NCBI GenBank assembly: GCA_026225945.1
Contig: JAMJFZ010000597.1
Location: 5,908,001-5,972,000 of the forward strand
DNA: 64,000 nt
Reading direction: 5' to 3'
From: Cricetomys ansorgei
Taxonomy: Eukaryota > Chordata > Mammalia > Rodentia > Nesomyidae
Under the pieces are notes generated by a model. That model was not told where the DNA came from. It did no database searches and saw nothing but the letters and a program-made list of their open reading frames with translations. The translations under genes and the position numbers were made by a program. Below are positions 32,889 to 44,316 of the stretch, one piece after another; the stretch's first letter is position 1, and every line of letters starts with the position of its first letter.

Positions 32889-32933
<45 letters not shown>

Positions 32934-33055
32934 ATATATGTATACATATATACTATATATACACATATTATATATATTGTTTATTATATATATTTATATA
33001 TATGCTATATATATTATATATGTTATATATATATATAAATATATATATATATCAC
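32889..33055. repeat. (AT)21 microsatellite and AT-rich region
   Basis: A perfect (AT)21 at 32889-32930, followed by imperfect TA-rich sequence to about 33055, starting 80 bp after the Micalcl stop. Confidence 0.9.
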
Positions 33056-33061
33056 ATGAGC

Positions 33062-33178
33062 TTTACATCGTAGTTCATATCTGTAATCTCTGAAGAGGGA
33101 AGCTGAGGCAGGAGGATTGCTGTGAATTCCAGGCCAGCCTGGGTTATACAAGGAGACCCTGTCTCAAAAAAACAAACA
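33062..33178 (+). repeat. B1 SINE in probable 3' UTR
   Basis: CATATCTGTAATCTCTGAAG, AGGCCAGCCTGGGTTATACA and GACCCTGTCTCAAAAAAACA. Confidence 0.75.
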
Positions 33179-34084
33179 TCTCTTAAAGGTTTCATAGCTG
33201 CTATGGCTTCCCAAGATTTTTTCCAAACACTATAATGAAAAATATGGCAAAGGCCCTTGAACTTGGCAGCACACACAAGTCAATCCTGAGAGCGGAGGTA
33301 TTCTTGGCAGACGACCCTGGCCAGTCACACAGGCCTGACCTCCCCGCTGCCTTTGTCATTTTCCTTTGTAATCATTGAGTTACATGTTTTAAGACTTTTA
33401 AGAGATGCCTTTTCATTAATGCACCCATATTTGTCTTTTTTGCATGGCTGACCAGTTTCCAAATGTCAGGACGCAGCAGCAGCAGTTCAAAGATTAGGTT
33501 AATATTTAAATTGTGTTTCCAGAGAAAGCAGAGAAACCCTGAGATTACTGATTAAATAAAGCCAATAACTCATATAGCAGGTGTTAATTCAATCCAGGCT
33601 GAATTTAATTTACCAGGTATATTTATAAGCCTTAATATAATATACATAAGCAACGAGAGTTGAACAAAACATTTGAGCCTTAATTTAATTTTTTTGAAAA
33701 AGAAAAATAAAATAAAACTTTAAGTTCATGCCAGCAGGATTCTTGGTTTTCACCAAATCCACCGCCTTAGAGAAGCCTGTTGTTCCCACAACGCTCTGCT
33801 TCTAGTCCTGGATCATAATAAGTGCTTTTAGGAAATGAATGGTTTTGAAGTGCTTTTTGAGTGAGCGTTGGTGATGGCTGAAAGGGAAGCTTCACTTGTT
33901 GATAAAATATCAGTGAGCTGACACTGCTACTAAAAACAAACACCATGGTACCAGGGCAGGAGGCTGCTCTGTGGTCACCATGGTCATCTTAAGCTTATGA
34001 CCTCTTTGAGGCAAAGACAAAACACTTCTGGCTTCCAGGTAGAAATGAAGGCAGCACCCCCGTTTTCCTAATTCCAAACTGAGT

Positions 34085-34086
<2 letters not shown>

Positions 34087-34159
<73 letters not shown>

Positions 34160-34160
34160 T
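34087..34160. repeat. Compound (TG)n(GA)n microsatellite
   Basis: About 16 TG units, then about 20 GA units with one AA interruption. Confidence 0.9.
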
Positions 34161-34901
34161 TTGTGGAGTAGGCATGCCAACATGTCTGGCTTCTTTGAGT
34201 ATTTGGACAATTCATACAGGGACGAAAGAAGACAGGATTTAAAGTGGTGATATGTTGTAAAATATTTGATTGTTCTCCTTTTCTGGAATTCTTAGAAGAT
34301 TTACCCTGATGGTGATGAGAAAGACTACAGGACCCTTGAATGTGTGTCTGGCCACTCATTTCAATGAGTGTTTAAGGTTTCATTAGGCAAAGGTGCTTTG
34401 TAGCTGTTGGCTGTAACTGGTGACTGGATTTTTCTCAGTCCAAGTTAACCCATTAACCACTTCCATCTGAGATGCTGTCTGTATGGACCAGCCGGGCTAG
34501 GAATAAGCCTGATCTAGATGCACGTAGACGGCCCCAGTCAGCCAGTGTTTGGGGTAGGAGTTCAGTACAGCCCTCTATGACACATTGAGGTCCAACAGTT
34601 GCCGTTACTCCCTCCTTTCTTTTTTCCTCTTCTATTTTCTAGACTCAAGTCTTTTAGTGTCTTTAGTTCTAACACTAGGGAACAGTGGAGGCATCTTCCT
34701 GTCTCCCTACTTACCTACCAAAAATGGCCACTTCTGGCTATTTGTTTTTCTTTATTCACATATTTAGTGGACATTGGGCCTGTGATTTGCCATCATTCTG
34801 ATTATTCTAGGTTATTATTTCAAAACAAAGATATTACCATATAAGCAACATAATGCCAAGATATTTGAGGCAGTAATTTGCATAGTAATAAACATTTATA
34901 G

Positions 34902-35128
34902 CAGCAGTTCTCAACCTGTGGGTCGTGACCCCTTTGGGAATCAAACAACCCTTTCACAGGTGCCACCTAATACCACCGCATATCAGATATTTACATTATG
35001 ATTTATAACAGTGGCAAAATTACAATTATGAAGTAGCAACAAAAATAATTTTGTGGTTGGGGGGTCACCATAACATGAGGAACTGTATTAAAGAGTCACC
35101 GCAGAATTAGGAAGGTTGAGAACCACTG
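34902..35128 (+). mobile_element. Non-autonomous hAT-type DNA transposon (RCHARR1-like)
   Basis: Terminal inverted repeats CAGCAGTTCTCAACC and GGTTGAGAACCACTG. It is flanked by 8-bp duplications ATTTATAG (34894-34901) and ATTTATAA (35129-35136), 7/8 identical. The body includes GGGTCGTGACCCCTTTGGGA. It is the same family as 12493-12720, in opposite orientation. Confidence 0.85.
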
Positions 35129-35159
35129 ATTTATAAAAATCATCAAAATAATATTTTCA

Positions 35160-35305
35160 GCCAGGGATAATGATGCACACCTTTAATCCTAGCAGTCAGG
35201 AGGCAGACGCAAGTGAATCTCTGTGAGTTCAAGGACAGCCTGATTTACATAATGAGTTCGCTACCAGCCAAGGTTACATAGATAGACCTTGCCTCAATAT
35301 TTTTT
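35160..35305 (+). repeat. B1 SINE
   Basis: GCACACCTTTAATCCTAGCA, GTTCAAGGACAGCCTGATTT; moderately diverged. Confidence 0.8.
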
Positions 35306-36179
35306 CAGCCCCCAGGCATTGAGAAGAATATTGGATGCACAAGAATGGTCCCGTTTTAAGAAAGAGATAGATCTATAACTCCAGTTTTCCTTCTCCCAGT
35401 TAGATGAAAGCACATGTCTGATGTCTTCGTGTATTTAACAGAGGACATTTAAATTTGAGGCACCTAGGGTGCCATTGTGAGAAGAAGAAAAAAAAGGCTC
35501 TTGTTTTAACTAGTTATATTTTTGCCTTTATAAAAAGGATTCTCTCAAGATGGGCAGAAAAGAGGGAGTCTCTAGGTCCTACTATTGGGTTATTACACTG
35601 TGGCTACTGAGGTACTCAAAAGGATTTGCTGCCTTGCAATGGAGAATGTTCTAGATCCTCAAAATGTACAAGGCACACCTAAAAGATGGTTTCTTTATGC
35701 AATGGAGCACGATTGTGGAAGGGCGTAGTACTCTTTACCCCTCTACAGAAGATCCCCAGGGAAGAAAGTCAAGAAGTGAAAATCAAGCTCCAGCCTTGGG
35801 TCATATGTCATATTTCCCACGGCTTCAAAATCAAACCAGACGGGTTTGGATAGTCTCGGCTCAGAAGTTTACCTGAGCTGAATCGAGAATTGTTCTTAAG
35901 TGTGGTCTTGCCAACAGTCTGTCTATTGATCTACTCATTCAACATTCTCTGAATGTCGGTGAGGTGCTGGGTGCTAGGCTACAGTGCTAGGCTACAGAAA
36001 AAGTTCGGCATCTTCTCCATCTCCAAAGAGATACATGGAACAGGAAATCATTGCCACCCCCAAAGAAAAGCATATGAAGAGCCCCTTAAATTAAAAAAAA
36101 AAAAAAAAAGCTTCCATTTACTCTTGTTAGAATAAGGACTTCTCTCCCCGACTACTGTAGTCTGGCAATAAAAATAAGT

Positions 36180-36700
36180 TTGTGTTGCTAAAACTGTGAA
36201 AAATCCTATCAGGTTGCAGCATTTCATTTAGGCCTCCTTGTTGGCAGCATCGGGCTGCTTGGAATCAATCAATGGTGAGCTACAGCATGTTAATTAGCAC
36301 TGAGAAAGGAAGTGGCAGCAGTGCCAACTCCGATGAGCTGCTGCGATGCAATTGATGTTTTCTGCGACAGGGGGCAGGGAGGGTGTGGGAGAGATGGCAA
36401 TTCAGTGATCTCTCTCTTCCCAGGCAGCAGATTAATAGGCTTCTCTTTCCAAACTGAAAATGGCAGCACGCCCCACCCAGGTGGCTGATCGGAGAAACCA
36501 CCTCAGCACGGTGGAGGTGGGGGGGGGGGTGCTCGTGCTGCCGCACAAACGGAGAAAGTCCCTGGGTGTGGGCAGATTCGTTGCGGGAGCTGATTGTCCT
36601 CGGAAACATCACGTGGGGCAAAGTCTCCAATTTCACCTGCCCTTGATCATCTCACCTCGCTGCCAACAAGCTTGTAAAAGATTAATCTGTTGCAGCAATT
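36180..36700. promoter_or_regulatory. Candidate conserved non-coding block between Micalcl and Parva
   Basis: Repeat-free sequence with a PBX/HOX-type ATCAATCA (36264-36271) and TAATTA (36291-36296). It also contains an 11-G run at 36519-36529. Confidence 0.25.
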
Positions 36701-37635
36701 GGTAGCTATTCATGTTGATGGGAACGTGTTATATGTACATGGCTCTAAATACTGAAATGAACCCTCAGATCAATGGTTTTGTGTCTCAGGAGTGAAAACG
36801 TATTCATGTGGGTTTGCCTGGCCCCTCTGAGGGCAACGTTCATTTCATCTCTTTCTTCTGGGTGAAAGAACCTGGACAAAGCCTTGTTTCCGTGTGGGAG
36901 TCTGGAAATCAGCATGGGACCTCTTATTACACGAGGCACCTGGAAGGACTTACCTGCCCAGCCTCTCATTGGATTCCAGTGGGAGAAGTGGAGGGAGTTC
37001 AGCTCAGGTGTGTGCTCTCAACAAAGAAAGCTATTTTCAGTGCCATCGTAGGGGAGGGCTGAGGCGGTGCTTACCCAGCCTGCCTGGTCCTCTCATCGTC
37101 TTGCCTAGGGAAGGCTGGTTTTTAATTCCACTTATTCACCAGGGACACACCCTTCAGCACAGGGCTGGCTGCTTTCTTCCACGCACAGTCTTTGAGGATC
37201 AAGTTTATTTTGTCTCTGTTCTTCACCTCAGCACATGTAAATGTGTAGAATGTAAGTTATAATGCACCTGAATGGTCACATCAGCAAATCAACCTGTCAG
37301 TCCTGGGAGCACTCCTCCTTCCACTCAGTCCCCCTGTGACGTGGGAAAGCTTTGTCCCGTCTACTGTTCAAAATGAATTGCTCTTCTCGTTGGCTGTCGA
37401 TGGGAAATGTCCACATCATCAGTGCCTCAGAGGCACTGACCTTTAAGGCGAAGAGACGGCCACCGTGGGGGAGCTTCACTGGTGTTCTTTGGGAGTCTGC
37501 TGGGAGGCAGCTGCCTTTTCAGCAGAAGACAGACTCAGCCTTTCTACACCTGTTAGCTACAAATCACCAGCCCAAGCCTTCAGGAACAGGCTGGGTAATT
37601 ATGCTCACTCCCTCTCCTAGCTCATTTCTGCAGAA

Positions 37636-37895
37636 GATGGAGGAGGAGGGGGAGGAGAGGAAGAAAGAAAGGAAGAAAAGGGGGAAGAAAAATATAAACT
37701 CTGGGAGTTGACCTTCAATGCCACAAAGAGAGAGAGAGAGAGAGAAAGGGAGTGAGTGAGCGAGAGAGAGAGAGAGAGAGAGCGAGAGAGGAAGAAAGGA
37801 GAGAGAAGAAAGGAAGAGAAAAAAGAAAAAGAAAGAGAGAAAGAAAAGGAAGGAAGGAAAGAAGGAAGGAAGGAAAGAAGAAAAGGAAGAAAAAA
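37636..37895. repeat. Long polypurine (GA/GGAA) tract
   Basis: Two purine blocks (37636-37692 and 37724-37895) with few pyrimidines, separated by about 30 bp of mixed sequence. Confidence 0.85.
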
Positions 37896-38263
37896 TTATG
37901 GTGACACATCTCACCAGGGGAGCCCCTAGACCCCCAGTATCTTGACACATCTTGCCTCACCTGTTGGGTACTATAACCTCTACCTATGTATTATCCTGTG
38001 TACTCCTGAAAAACAACATTGTCTGAATTTTCATAGGGTGAGCTTGAGACACAGGAGGCTTAGGCTCACCTAATTACCGTTGTCTAGGTCTAAAGTAGTG
38101 ACCGGACCTAGCCGTGGCCTCAAGTCTGGGGCCTAGTCCTCTTGGCTGCACACAATCCTACTCTACCCACTCCAGCCTCCTGCTTCTTGTTACCTGTGCC
38201 TTCCCTTCCTGCTTTGGTGGGTATCCATCAACTGCCCTCACAAACCGTCAAGGTAAATGTGAA

Positions 38264-38304
38264 TGTGTGTGTGTGTGTGTGTCTGTGTGTGTGTGTCTGT
38301 GTGT
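38264..38304. repeat. (TG)n microsatellite, imperfect
   Basis: TG array with two CTG interruptions. Confidence 0.85.
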
Positions 38305-38371
38305 TCCAACATGCAATTAATGGTCTAAAACTGTCAAATTACCAAACTCTGCTGCACCTCACCAAAGTCCA

Positions 38372-38475
38372 GCCCATGGCCCACAAGCCATACACTCCCT
38401 GAGGTAACCTCAGATATAGCCTGATGTAAATTGTGAACTCATTTAAAATGAGTTTTTTGTTTGTTTTTGCAACCA
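38372..38475 (-). mobile_element. hAT-type DNA transposon remnant
   Basis: AGCCCATGGCCCACAAGCCA and GTGAACTCATTTAAAATGAG; related to the 21.8 kb remnant. Confidence 0.4.
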
Positions 38476-38633
38476 AACGGTGCTGTTCTCTAACACGAAT
38501 GTTGTGGAGGACAAGGTCGTGTTACTGTGTCCCTCCCTAGGCTAGGGTGATGATGCCTCATTTATCTCACATGCTGATAGAGTTGTGAACCTGTGTTAGG
38601 ATACAGGTGTCATGGAGTCACATCCGAGTCCTA

Positions 38634-38778
38634 ACCTGGCATGGCGGCTCACACCTGTAGACCCAATACCTGGAAGGTGGAAGCAGGAGGATCTGGAGCT
38701 CAGAGTCAGCCTCAGAGGCAGTCAGTCAAGGTGAGTTCCAGGCCAGCCTGGAACATAAGACTCTGTCTCAAAAAAAAA
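38634..38778 (+). repeat. B1 SINE
   Basis: CTGGCATGGCGGCTCACACC head, GAGTTCCAGGCCAGCCTGGA and CTCTGTCTCAAAAAAAAA. Confidence 0.75.
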
Positions 38779-39969
38779 TGTGTGTGGTATGAGCAGGGTG
38801 GCATGAGGGCCTGGGCTTGTGTTCCCAGAGTCTATGTCAACACCAGGCACTGGCTGCACTTGCTGTAACCTCAGTGCTGTGGGATAGAGATGAACTCACT
38901 CCCAGCTGGCCTAGAAAGAGGGACAAATTTCACATTCAGTGAGAGATTCTGCCTCACGGAATAGGCTGAAGGCATTTAGAGGAAGACACACTGGCATCTC
39001 GGCCTGCGCACATAGGAGCATGCCACCCACCTACACACAACAATCAGCAAATAAACTAAGGAAGGATCACCTCCCAGTGCTAAGTGGTGTAGTTGTACAA
39101 CTACTGTGGTGGCTCAGCAAACAGGACAAGGAGGCATATTCATATCTGCAAACCTTGCCAGACCTCAGCGGAGGGAACCACTGTCATGGCCAGTGGCATA
39201 CAGTGGAACCCCAAGCTTCTGAGCTCAGGTGTTTTATTGATTCAGAACTCCTTAGGCTCTCTACTGAAACCACGTGCAAATCATAAGCAATTAAACAACC
39301 CCACAGAAATCCAACACCTGCAAACAATACAAAACGCCAAGGCCTATGCATCCCTTTTTCTAATAGTTCACACAAACAATTATTTTAAACACAACTAAAA
39401 GTAAACTTCCATAACAAAGGGGCACAGAGAGGGATGTGGAAAGGAAAGGAACTGAGAGAGGGTTTGGGGCGAGGATAGGGAGAGGTGGCTCATGCAGGCT
39501 TGTAGGGGAACTGTGCAGAAGGTCAGGACATTCCAAGAGGGAAGCAGGACATTAGTCATTGGAAAAGCCTCATGGTCCCGGGTGACACCAGAGCCAACAG
39601 CCTGATGCTAGCTAGCAGTGGTGGCACATGTCTTCAGTTCCATCCCCACCCTAAAATAATAGAAAATATGTCCACAGTAATTTGAGGTATGCACAGATAT
39701 GTGTGTGCAGCACTCTCATGCATGAGTGTATAAACAATACCTTAAGAGAACAATTTTGAAACAATCCAGTGTCTCGATAAGTATATCCTTTCTAAACACA
39801 GTCCCCAAGGGAGAAGTTGCTAAGTTAGGTCTCTAGTTCCGGCTCAGTGCTGCTCACTAGAGGCCCCAGTGTGCCTTGATGTCTCCATCTATCACACAAG
39901 GCTGCCCCCCCACACCTGCCTCAAGGGTTCCTGTTGTATACAATCATCACGTTTAAAATGGGGATGGCA

Positions 39970-40188
39970 GGGTTGGAGAGATAGCTAAGAGGTTTAAGAA
40001 CACTGGCTGCTTTTGTAGAGGGTCTGGGTTTGAGTCCCAGCACCCACATGATGGCTCACAACCATCTGTAACTCTGGTTCCAGGGGATCTGATGCCCTCT
40101 TCTGGTCTCCATGGGCACTTGGCATGCACATGGTGCACAGACAAATATGCAGAAAAACATTTATATACATAAAATAAAAATACATCTT
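39970..40188 (+). repeat. B3 SINE, full length
   Basis: GGGTTGGAGAGATAGCTAAG head, CTGTAACTCTGGTTCCAGGG, CATGCACATGGTGCACAGAC and an AAAATAAAAATA tail. Confidence 0.9.
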
Positions 40189-40920
40189 AAAAGAAAAAAG
40201 CAAAACACTTTTGTAAATGGGAATGGCCAGTGCCCAACTGTGTAATTGGATTTGGTGGCTCAATCCCAAAAGCAGAGCCAGAAAAGGACCATAGAGTCTC
40301 AAGTCAGAAGGGTTGGTTTCCTGTTGTAGGAGAGACATAGGCAGATGCTAGGTCAGGTGGTACACTCCTTCCAGGACTATCCCCTGGACAATTTTTGCAC
40401 ATGAGTTGCTCTGGGGTCATATCTCTAGCCTGGCCTCTAATGACCAGCTGTCTAGCCCCTTCCTTGCCCACTAGCCAGCAGCGCTTTGACCTCGGGGTTT
40501 CCTGAAGAGGCCACCTGCAGGTTTAGTTCAACCTCAGGCATTTCTGGCCTTCCTCCATGAAATGAAATGTCTCAGCTCTCAATGGCTGTAGTATCTTCCG
40601 AGCAGACAGGGAGGCGAGCACTCTTTTTCCTGCTGGTCATACGAGTCTGGAGATGGGGTGTGGAAGGAAGCAGTTTCTCTCATAGCAGAGAAATTGGGGT
40701 TCCAAACCACACTGATCTGGGAAGGGGCAGAAGAGAGGGGTTAGGGGATGATAGTCCAGGCCACAGTGTAAGACCTTAGCGTAAAAACAAACCAAAAAAG
40801 ACAAGTTCAGCGGCCTGTGAGATGGACCACATGCCAACAATATCCCTCAGGCTCTATGTCTTCTCCTTTGCCTCACAGGGTCTATAGTGACTCACATCTG
40901 CTTCCCTTTGTCCCTAAAAG

Positions 40921-41045
40921 CTTGGTGCCTGGTGCTTGAATCCCAGCACCAGGGAGACAGAAACAGGAAAGTGTCTGGGACTCACTGGCCAGCCAGCCTG
41001 GAGAGTCCCAGTGAGACCAATGAGAGCCGCTGTCTTAAAAACAAC
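40921..41045 (+). repeat. B1/RSINE1-like fragment
   Basis: GAATCCCAGCACCAGGGAGA and CTGGCCAGCCAGCCTGGAGA. Confidence 0.6.
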
Positions 41046-41228
41046 TACTGATTTTAGAGTGGATGGGAGTCAGCTATGGTATTCAGGGAAAGAAATCCCT
41101 CTGTATGTCTACAGTTCATTGTGAGACACCCGAAGGATCGCTAAGTGCACCATCTGTTTCAAGGACCTGGAGCTCACCCTCCCCACCCCAAAGCCCAATT
41201 GTGTAACCCACAAAGACATCCCACCTAT

Positions 41229-41347
41229 GGCTGAATGTGGCGCTGCACACCTTTAATCCCAGCATCAGGAAGCAGAGGCAGGTGGCTCTCTACGAGTCAG
41301 AGGCCAGCCTGGTCTACACAGTGAGACCCTGTCCTGGAAAACAAAAC
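41229..41347 (+). repeat. B1 SINE
   Basis: CACACCTTTAATCCCAGCAT, CAGCCTGGTCTACACAGTGA. Confidence 0.85.
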
Positions 41348-41394
41348 AAAATTCATCCCACCCTCGGTCTACCATGTCCCCAAACATGCTTGAG

Positions 41395-41700
41395 GCCTCC
41401 CACCCTCTTGCTGCATGCTTCCCATGATCACTGGCAGGCTGACCTTCAAACACCACCACTATGACCTCAGAGTCCTTGAGTATACACAGCAAAGTTTCTA
41501 ATAACAACCCCAACAACTCCAGAATATGCCTGTGTTCAGATGTTTCTTCTCTCAAAAGGGCATTGGTCTTCCTGGATCGGGTACCCATATACTTCAGCAC
41601 ACATGCCAGCCGACTGGCATCCAAAGGCCCCTGCTAAGACCCCAGAGTCCCTAAGGAGGATGTGTGGCAAGTCCCCTCTCCCCACTTGCCAGAGTCTTTC
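41395..41700 (-). repeat. Old interspersed repeat, copy 1
   Basis: TGTGTTCAGATGTTTCTTCT and TCTTCCTGGATCGGGTACCC parallel a segment of the 41.9-42.3 kb copy. Confidence 0.4.
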
Positions 41701-41904
41701 ATACCATATGAAGACACATGGTCTTTATCTTGGAAGCATAGCTCCCTGTCCATGATCAAAACGGTTCCCCAAAGATTCTGGCAGGCTCCTCAGGTCCCTT
41801 CCCATGTCCTGTGGCCAACAGCTTCTGGTTATAGGTCAGGATCTGGAGCTCTTGTGAAATGCTCATCCCAGGTTACAGTCACTCTCACACGACTCTTAGA
41901 TGTC

Positions 41905-42340
41905 TGTTAGCTTCCTGGGATGGGTATCACAAAGGACCAAGAACTGGGTGGCTTAGAGCAAGAGAAATCAACTTCCCTTGAGTGTGGAGGCTGGAAGTCT
42001 CAAACCCAGGTGTCTGTTGAGCCCGAGTGCCTTGGGATTCTAAGTCAGGATCCTCCTATGCCTCCACCACCCACCTCTTAGCTTGTGGTCTCCTCCTTCC
42101 TACCAGGTCCCACTGTGCTTGCCTGTGTCCAGATGTTCCACATCTTATAAAGACATCAGCCTTCCTGGATTGGTTGGCTGCTATACTTCAGGGGACATGC
42201 TCAATGGCAGAATGGCCTTCAAAGACTACACTAGTACCTTAGAGTCTATAAAGGGTCAGAGGTCATTCTATGTCTTCCATAATCCTGTTTCCAAATAGGG
42301 CCCTACCCTGAGGGGGTACTGTTCGATCCCTAACAGCAAT
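41905..42340 (-). repeat. Old interspersed repeat, copy 2
   Basis: CTGGGTGGCTTAGAGCAAGA, TGGAGGCTGGAAGTCTCAAA, TGTGTCCAGATGTTCCACAT; same family as 14.87 kb and the adjacent copy 1. Confidence 0.45.
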
Positions 42341-42889
42341 CACATGTAGGGAAACCTTCCCCTGGCACAAGCCTTTTAAGTTTTACCATAATCTGTTTTA
42401 GGATAGCTAGCTAGCCTTCATCCTTAGCTTTGAAGGAATATGGCCTTTTTTTCCCCCCAAAGGAACAAGGTATAACACAAGGAAAACACTGTAAAAGTAA
42501 AGCTGACAGCTCTGTGACAAGTTGAGATTACACACACAATTTATGAACTCTGTTTGAACCGAGCTTCGAGGTGCCAATTTTCTCTCCATTATCGTAATAC
42601 CTTGGTTACTTTTCTCGTGTTCTCCCAATGATTCTGCTGCGTGGTCCCCCATTTGTTAAACTCCAATGTCAAGTGTATTCTTTTACTTCTTCACAAGGAG
42701 TGACCGAACCTGAAGACATTTGATACTGTTTATTCACCTCCCAGTAGAAAGGTTTCTTTTGTATATTTTATTTTGATTTGTGTATTTTAAACCTTACAAT
42801 GACTCTTTTGTTACTTTGTATAGCTCTTATGCTTTTGGACCTGTTCGTAGCTTACTCTTATTTTTGTTTACTTACTACATTTTAAAATT

Positions 42890-43030
42890 TAATTACTGCG
42901 GTGGGTGAATACAAGCCTCACGGTGCATGTCCAGAGAGCAAAGGACCTTCTACTATGTGGAGCCCAGTGATTGAACTTAGGTTGTCAGGCTTGGCAGCAA
43001 GTACCTTTACCCTCTGAGGCACCTCATCAA
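42890..43030 (-). repeat. B2-related SINE
   Basis: TTGTCAGGCTTGGCAGCAAG and CTCTGAGGCACCTCATCAAC, a reversed and diverged head. Confidence 0.55.
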
Positions 43031-43061
43031 CCCCACCCCAGCCCCACTCCTGTGCTTAATG

Positions 43062-43170
43062 TTTTGGAGACAGGGTTTTGCTATATATCTCTGGTGAGCT
43101 TGGAACTTTCTGTGCAGCCCAGGCTCTACCACCTGAATGCTGAAATTATAGGCAAGTGCCACAATGTATG
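43062..43170 (-). repeat. B1 SINE
   Basis: TTTTGGAGACAGGGTTTTGC and CTGAATGCTGAAATTATAGG. Confidence 0.7.
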
Positions 43171-43177
43171 GGGCTTG

Positions 43178-43180
<3 letters not shown>

Positions 43181-43219
<39 letters not shown>
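43181..43219. repeat. (TG)n microsatellite
   Basis: About 19 TG units. Confidence 0.9.
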
Positions 43220-43222
<3 letters not shown>

Positions 43223-43249
43223 ATGCATGTGAGAGTCTGGACACTATGC

Positions 43250-43405
43250 ATCTACTTCTACCATTCCGCACCTTCCTGCCTTGAAACAGAGTCTCTTGAT
43301 GCTGCCTTGGCTAGGCTAGCTGGTCAGCGAGCTCTCCAAATCTCCCTGTCTCTACTCCTTCAGCCCTGATGCACAGCCATGCCCTGCCTTTTATGTGGAC
43401 GCTAG
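43250..43405 (-). repeat. RSINE1-like fragment
   Basis: TTGGCTAGGCTAGCTGGTCA and CAGCCATGCCCTGCCTTTTA. Confidence 0.5.
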
Positions 43406-43684
43406 GGTTTGTGTTAAGAGTAGGTGAAATGGCAACTCTCGAGCAGACATAAAGTGACCCCACACTCTGCCTGGGCTCTGTGGGTCATCGTGTTGGTTAG
43501 ACTTTGCCACTTGCCAGTTTCTGGGTTAGACTACACAAAGGCTTCCAAGAAGGCCTTAGTAGCAGTGTCCCCTCAAAAGGAAGCACAGCTGGCCTTGCAG
43601 GAACGGCATGTGGGGGTGGAAAGAGATTCAAGATCCCATGAGTTTTCAAAACGTATACCATCGTGTGACCTTGTGTTTTGATTT

Positions 43685-43797
43685 TGTCTTGAGACAGTCG
43701 CACTAGCTATGTAGCTGAGTATGACCTTAAACCCCTTATCCTCCTGCCTTCACTTCCTGAGTGCAGGGATTATGGGTGCGTATCACCATGTCTGGCC
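43685..43797 (-). repeat. B1 SINE
   Basis: GTCTTGAGACAGTCGCACTA and GAGTGCAGGGATTATGGGTG. Confidence 0.75.
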
Positions 43798-43848
43798 CAC
43801 ATGGCCTCTTGAGGACACTTCTTTATTCACTTCGGGTTGCCTGGAGTG

Positions 43849-43849
<1 letters not shown>

Positions 43850-43882
<33 letters not shown>
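43850..43882. repeat. (CA)n microsatellite
   Basis: About 16 CA units. Confidence 0.9.
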
Positions 43883-43885
<3 letters not shown>

Positions 43886-43926
43886 ATAAGGCCATATGTC
43901 CCCCTGTCTCTCTAAACGCAAGTTGT

Positions 43927-44316
43927 GTTGCTTAGTTTTTGGTCAACTTAACACAAGTTAGAGTCAGCTGAGAAGAGGGAACCACAAGTAAGGAAATGCC
44001 TCCTTATCAGACTGGCCTATAGGCAAGCCTGTGAGTCATTTTCTTGATTGATAATTGATGTGAAAGAGCCCATTCCACTATGCATAATGCCACCCCTGGG
44101 CAGGTGGTCTCAGACTGTATAAGAGAGTAAACTGAGAAGAAAGCTAGTAAGCAGTGTTCCTCCACACTCTCTGCTTCAGATCCTGCCTTCAGACTCCTGT
44201 CTTGACCTCCCTCAATGACAGAGTACCACCTAAGAGGTGAAATAAACCCTTTCCTCTCTGAGTTGCTTCCGGTTCTGGCCTTTATCAGAGCAATAGGAAG
44301 TAAAGTTAAGACACAT
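43927..44316 (+). mobile_element. URR1-like rodent repeat
   Basis: GGTCAACTTAACACAAGTTA, GACTGGCCTATAGGCAAGCC, ATAAACCCTTTCCTCTCTGA. Nearly complete in order. Confidence 0.65.

Larger units (their letters stand above)
32809..33720 (+). other. Micalcl: Probable Micalcl 3' UTR and polyadenylation region
   Basis: Sequence after the stop codon. It contains an (AT)21 tract and wider AT-rich DNA to about 33055, a B1 SINE at 33062-33178, then repeat-free AT-rich sequence. AATAAA hexamers occur at 33555-33560 and within 33705-33716, and either could serve as the polyadenylation signal. The true 3' end cannot be fixed from sequence alone. Confidence 0.4.

Noticed and set aside
37564..37960. Leu/Phe/Ser-rich minus-strand frames
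   Set aside because: Translations of the polypurine tract.
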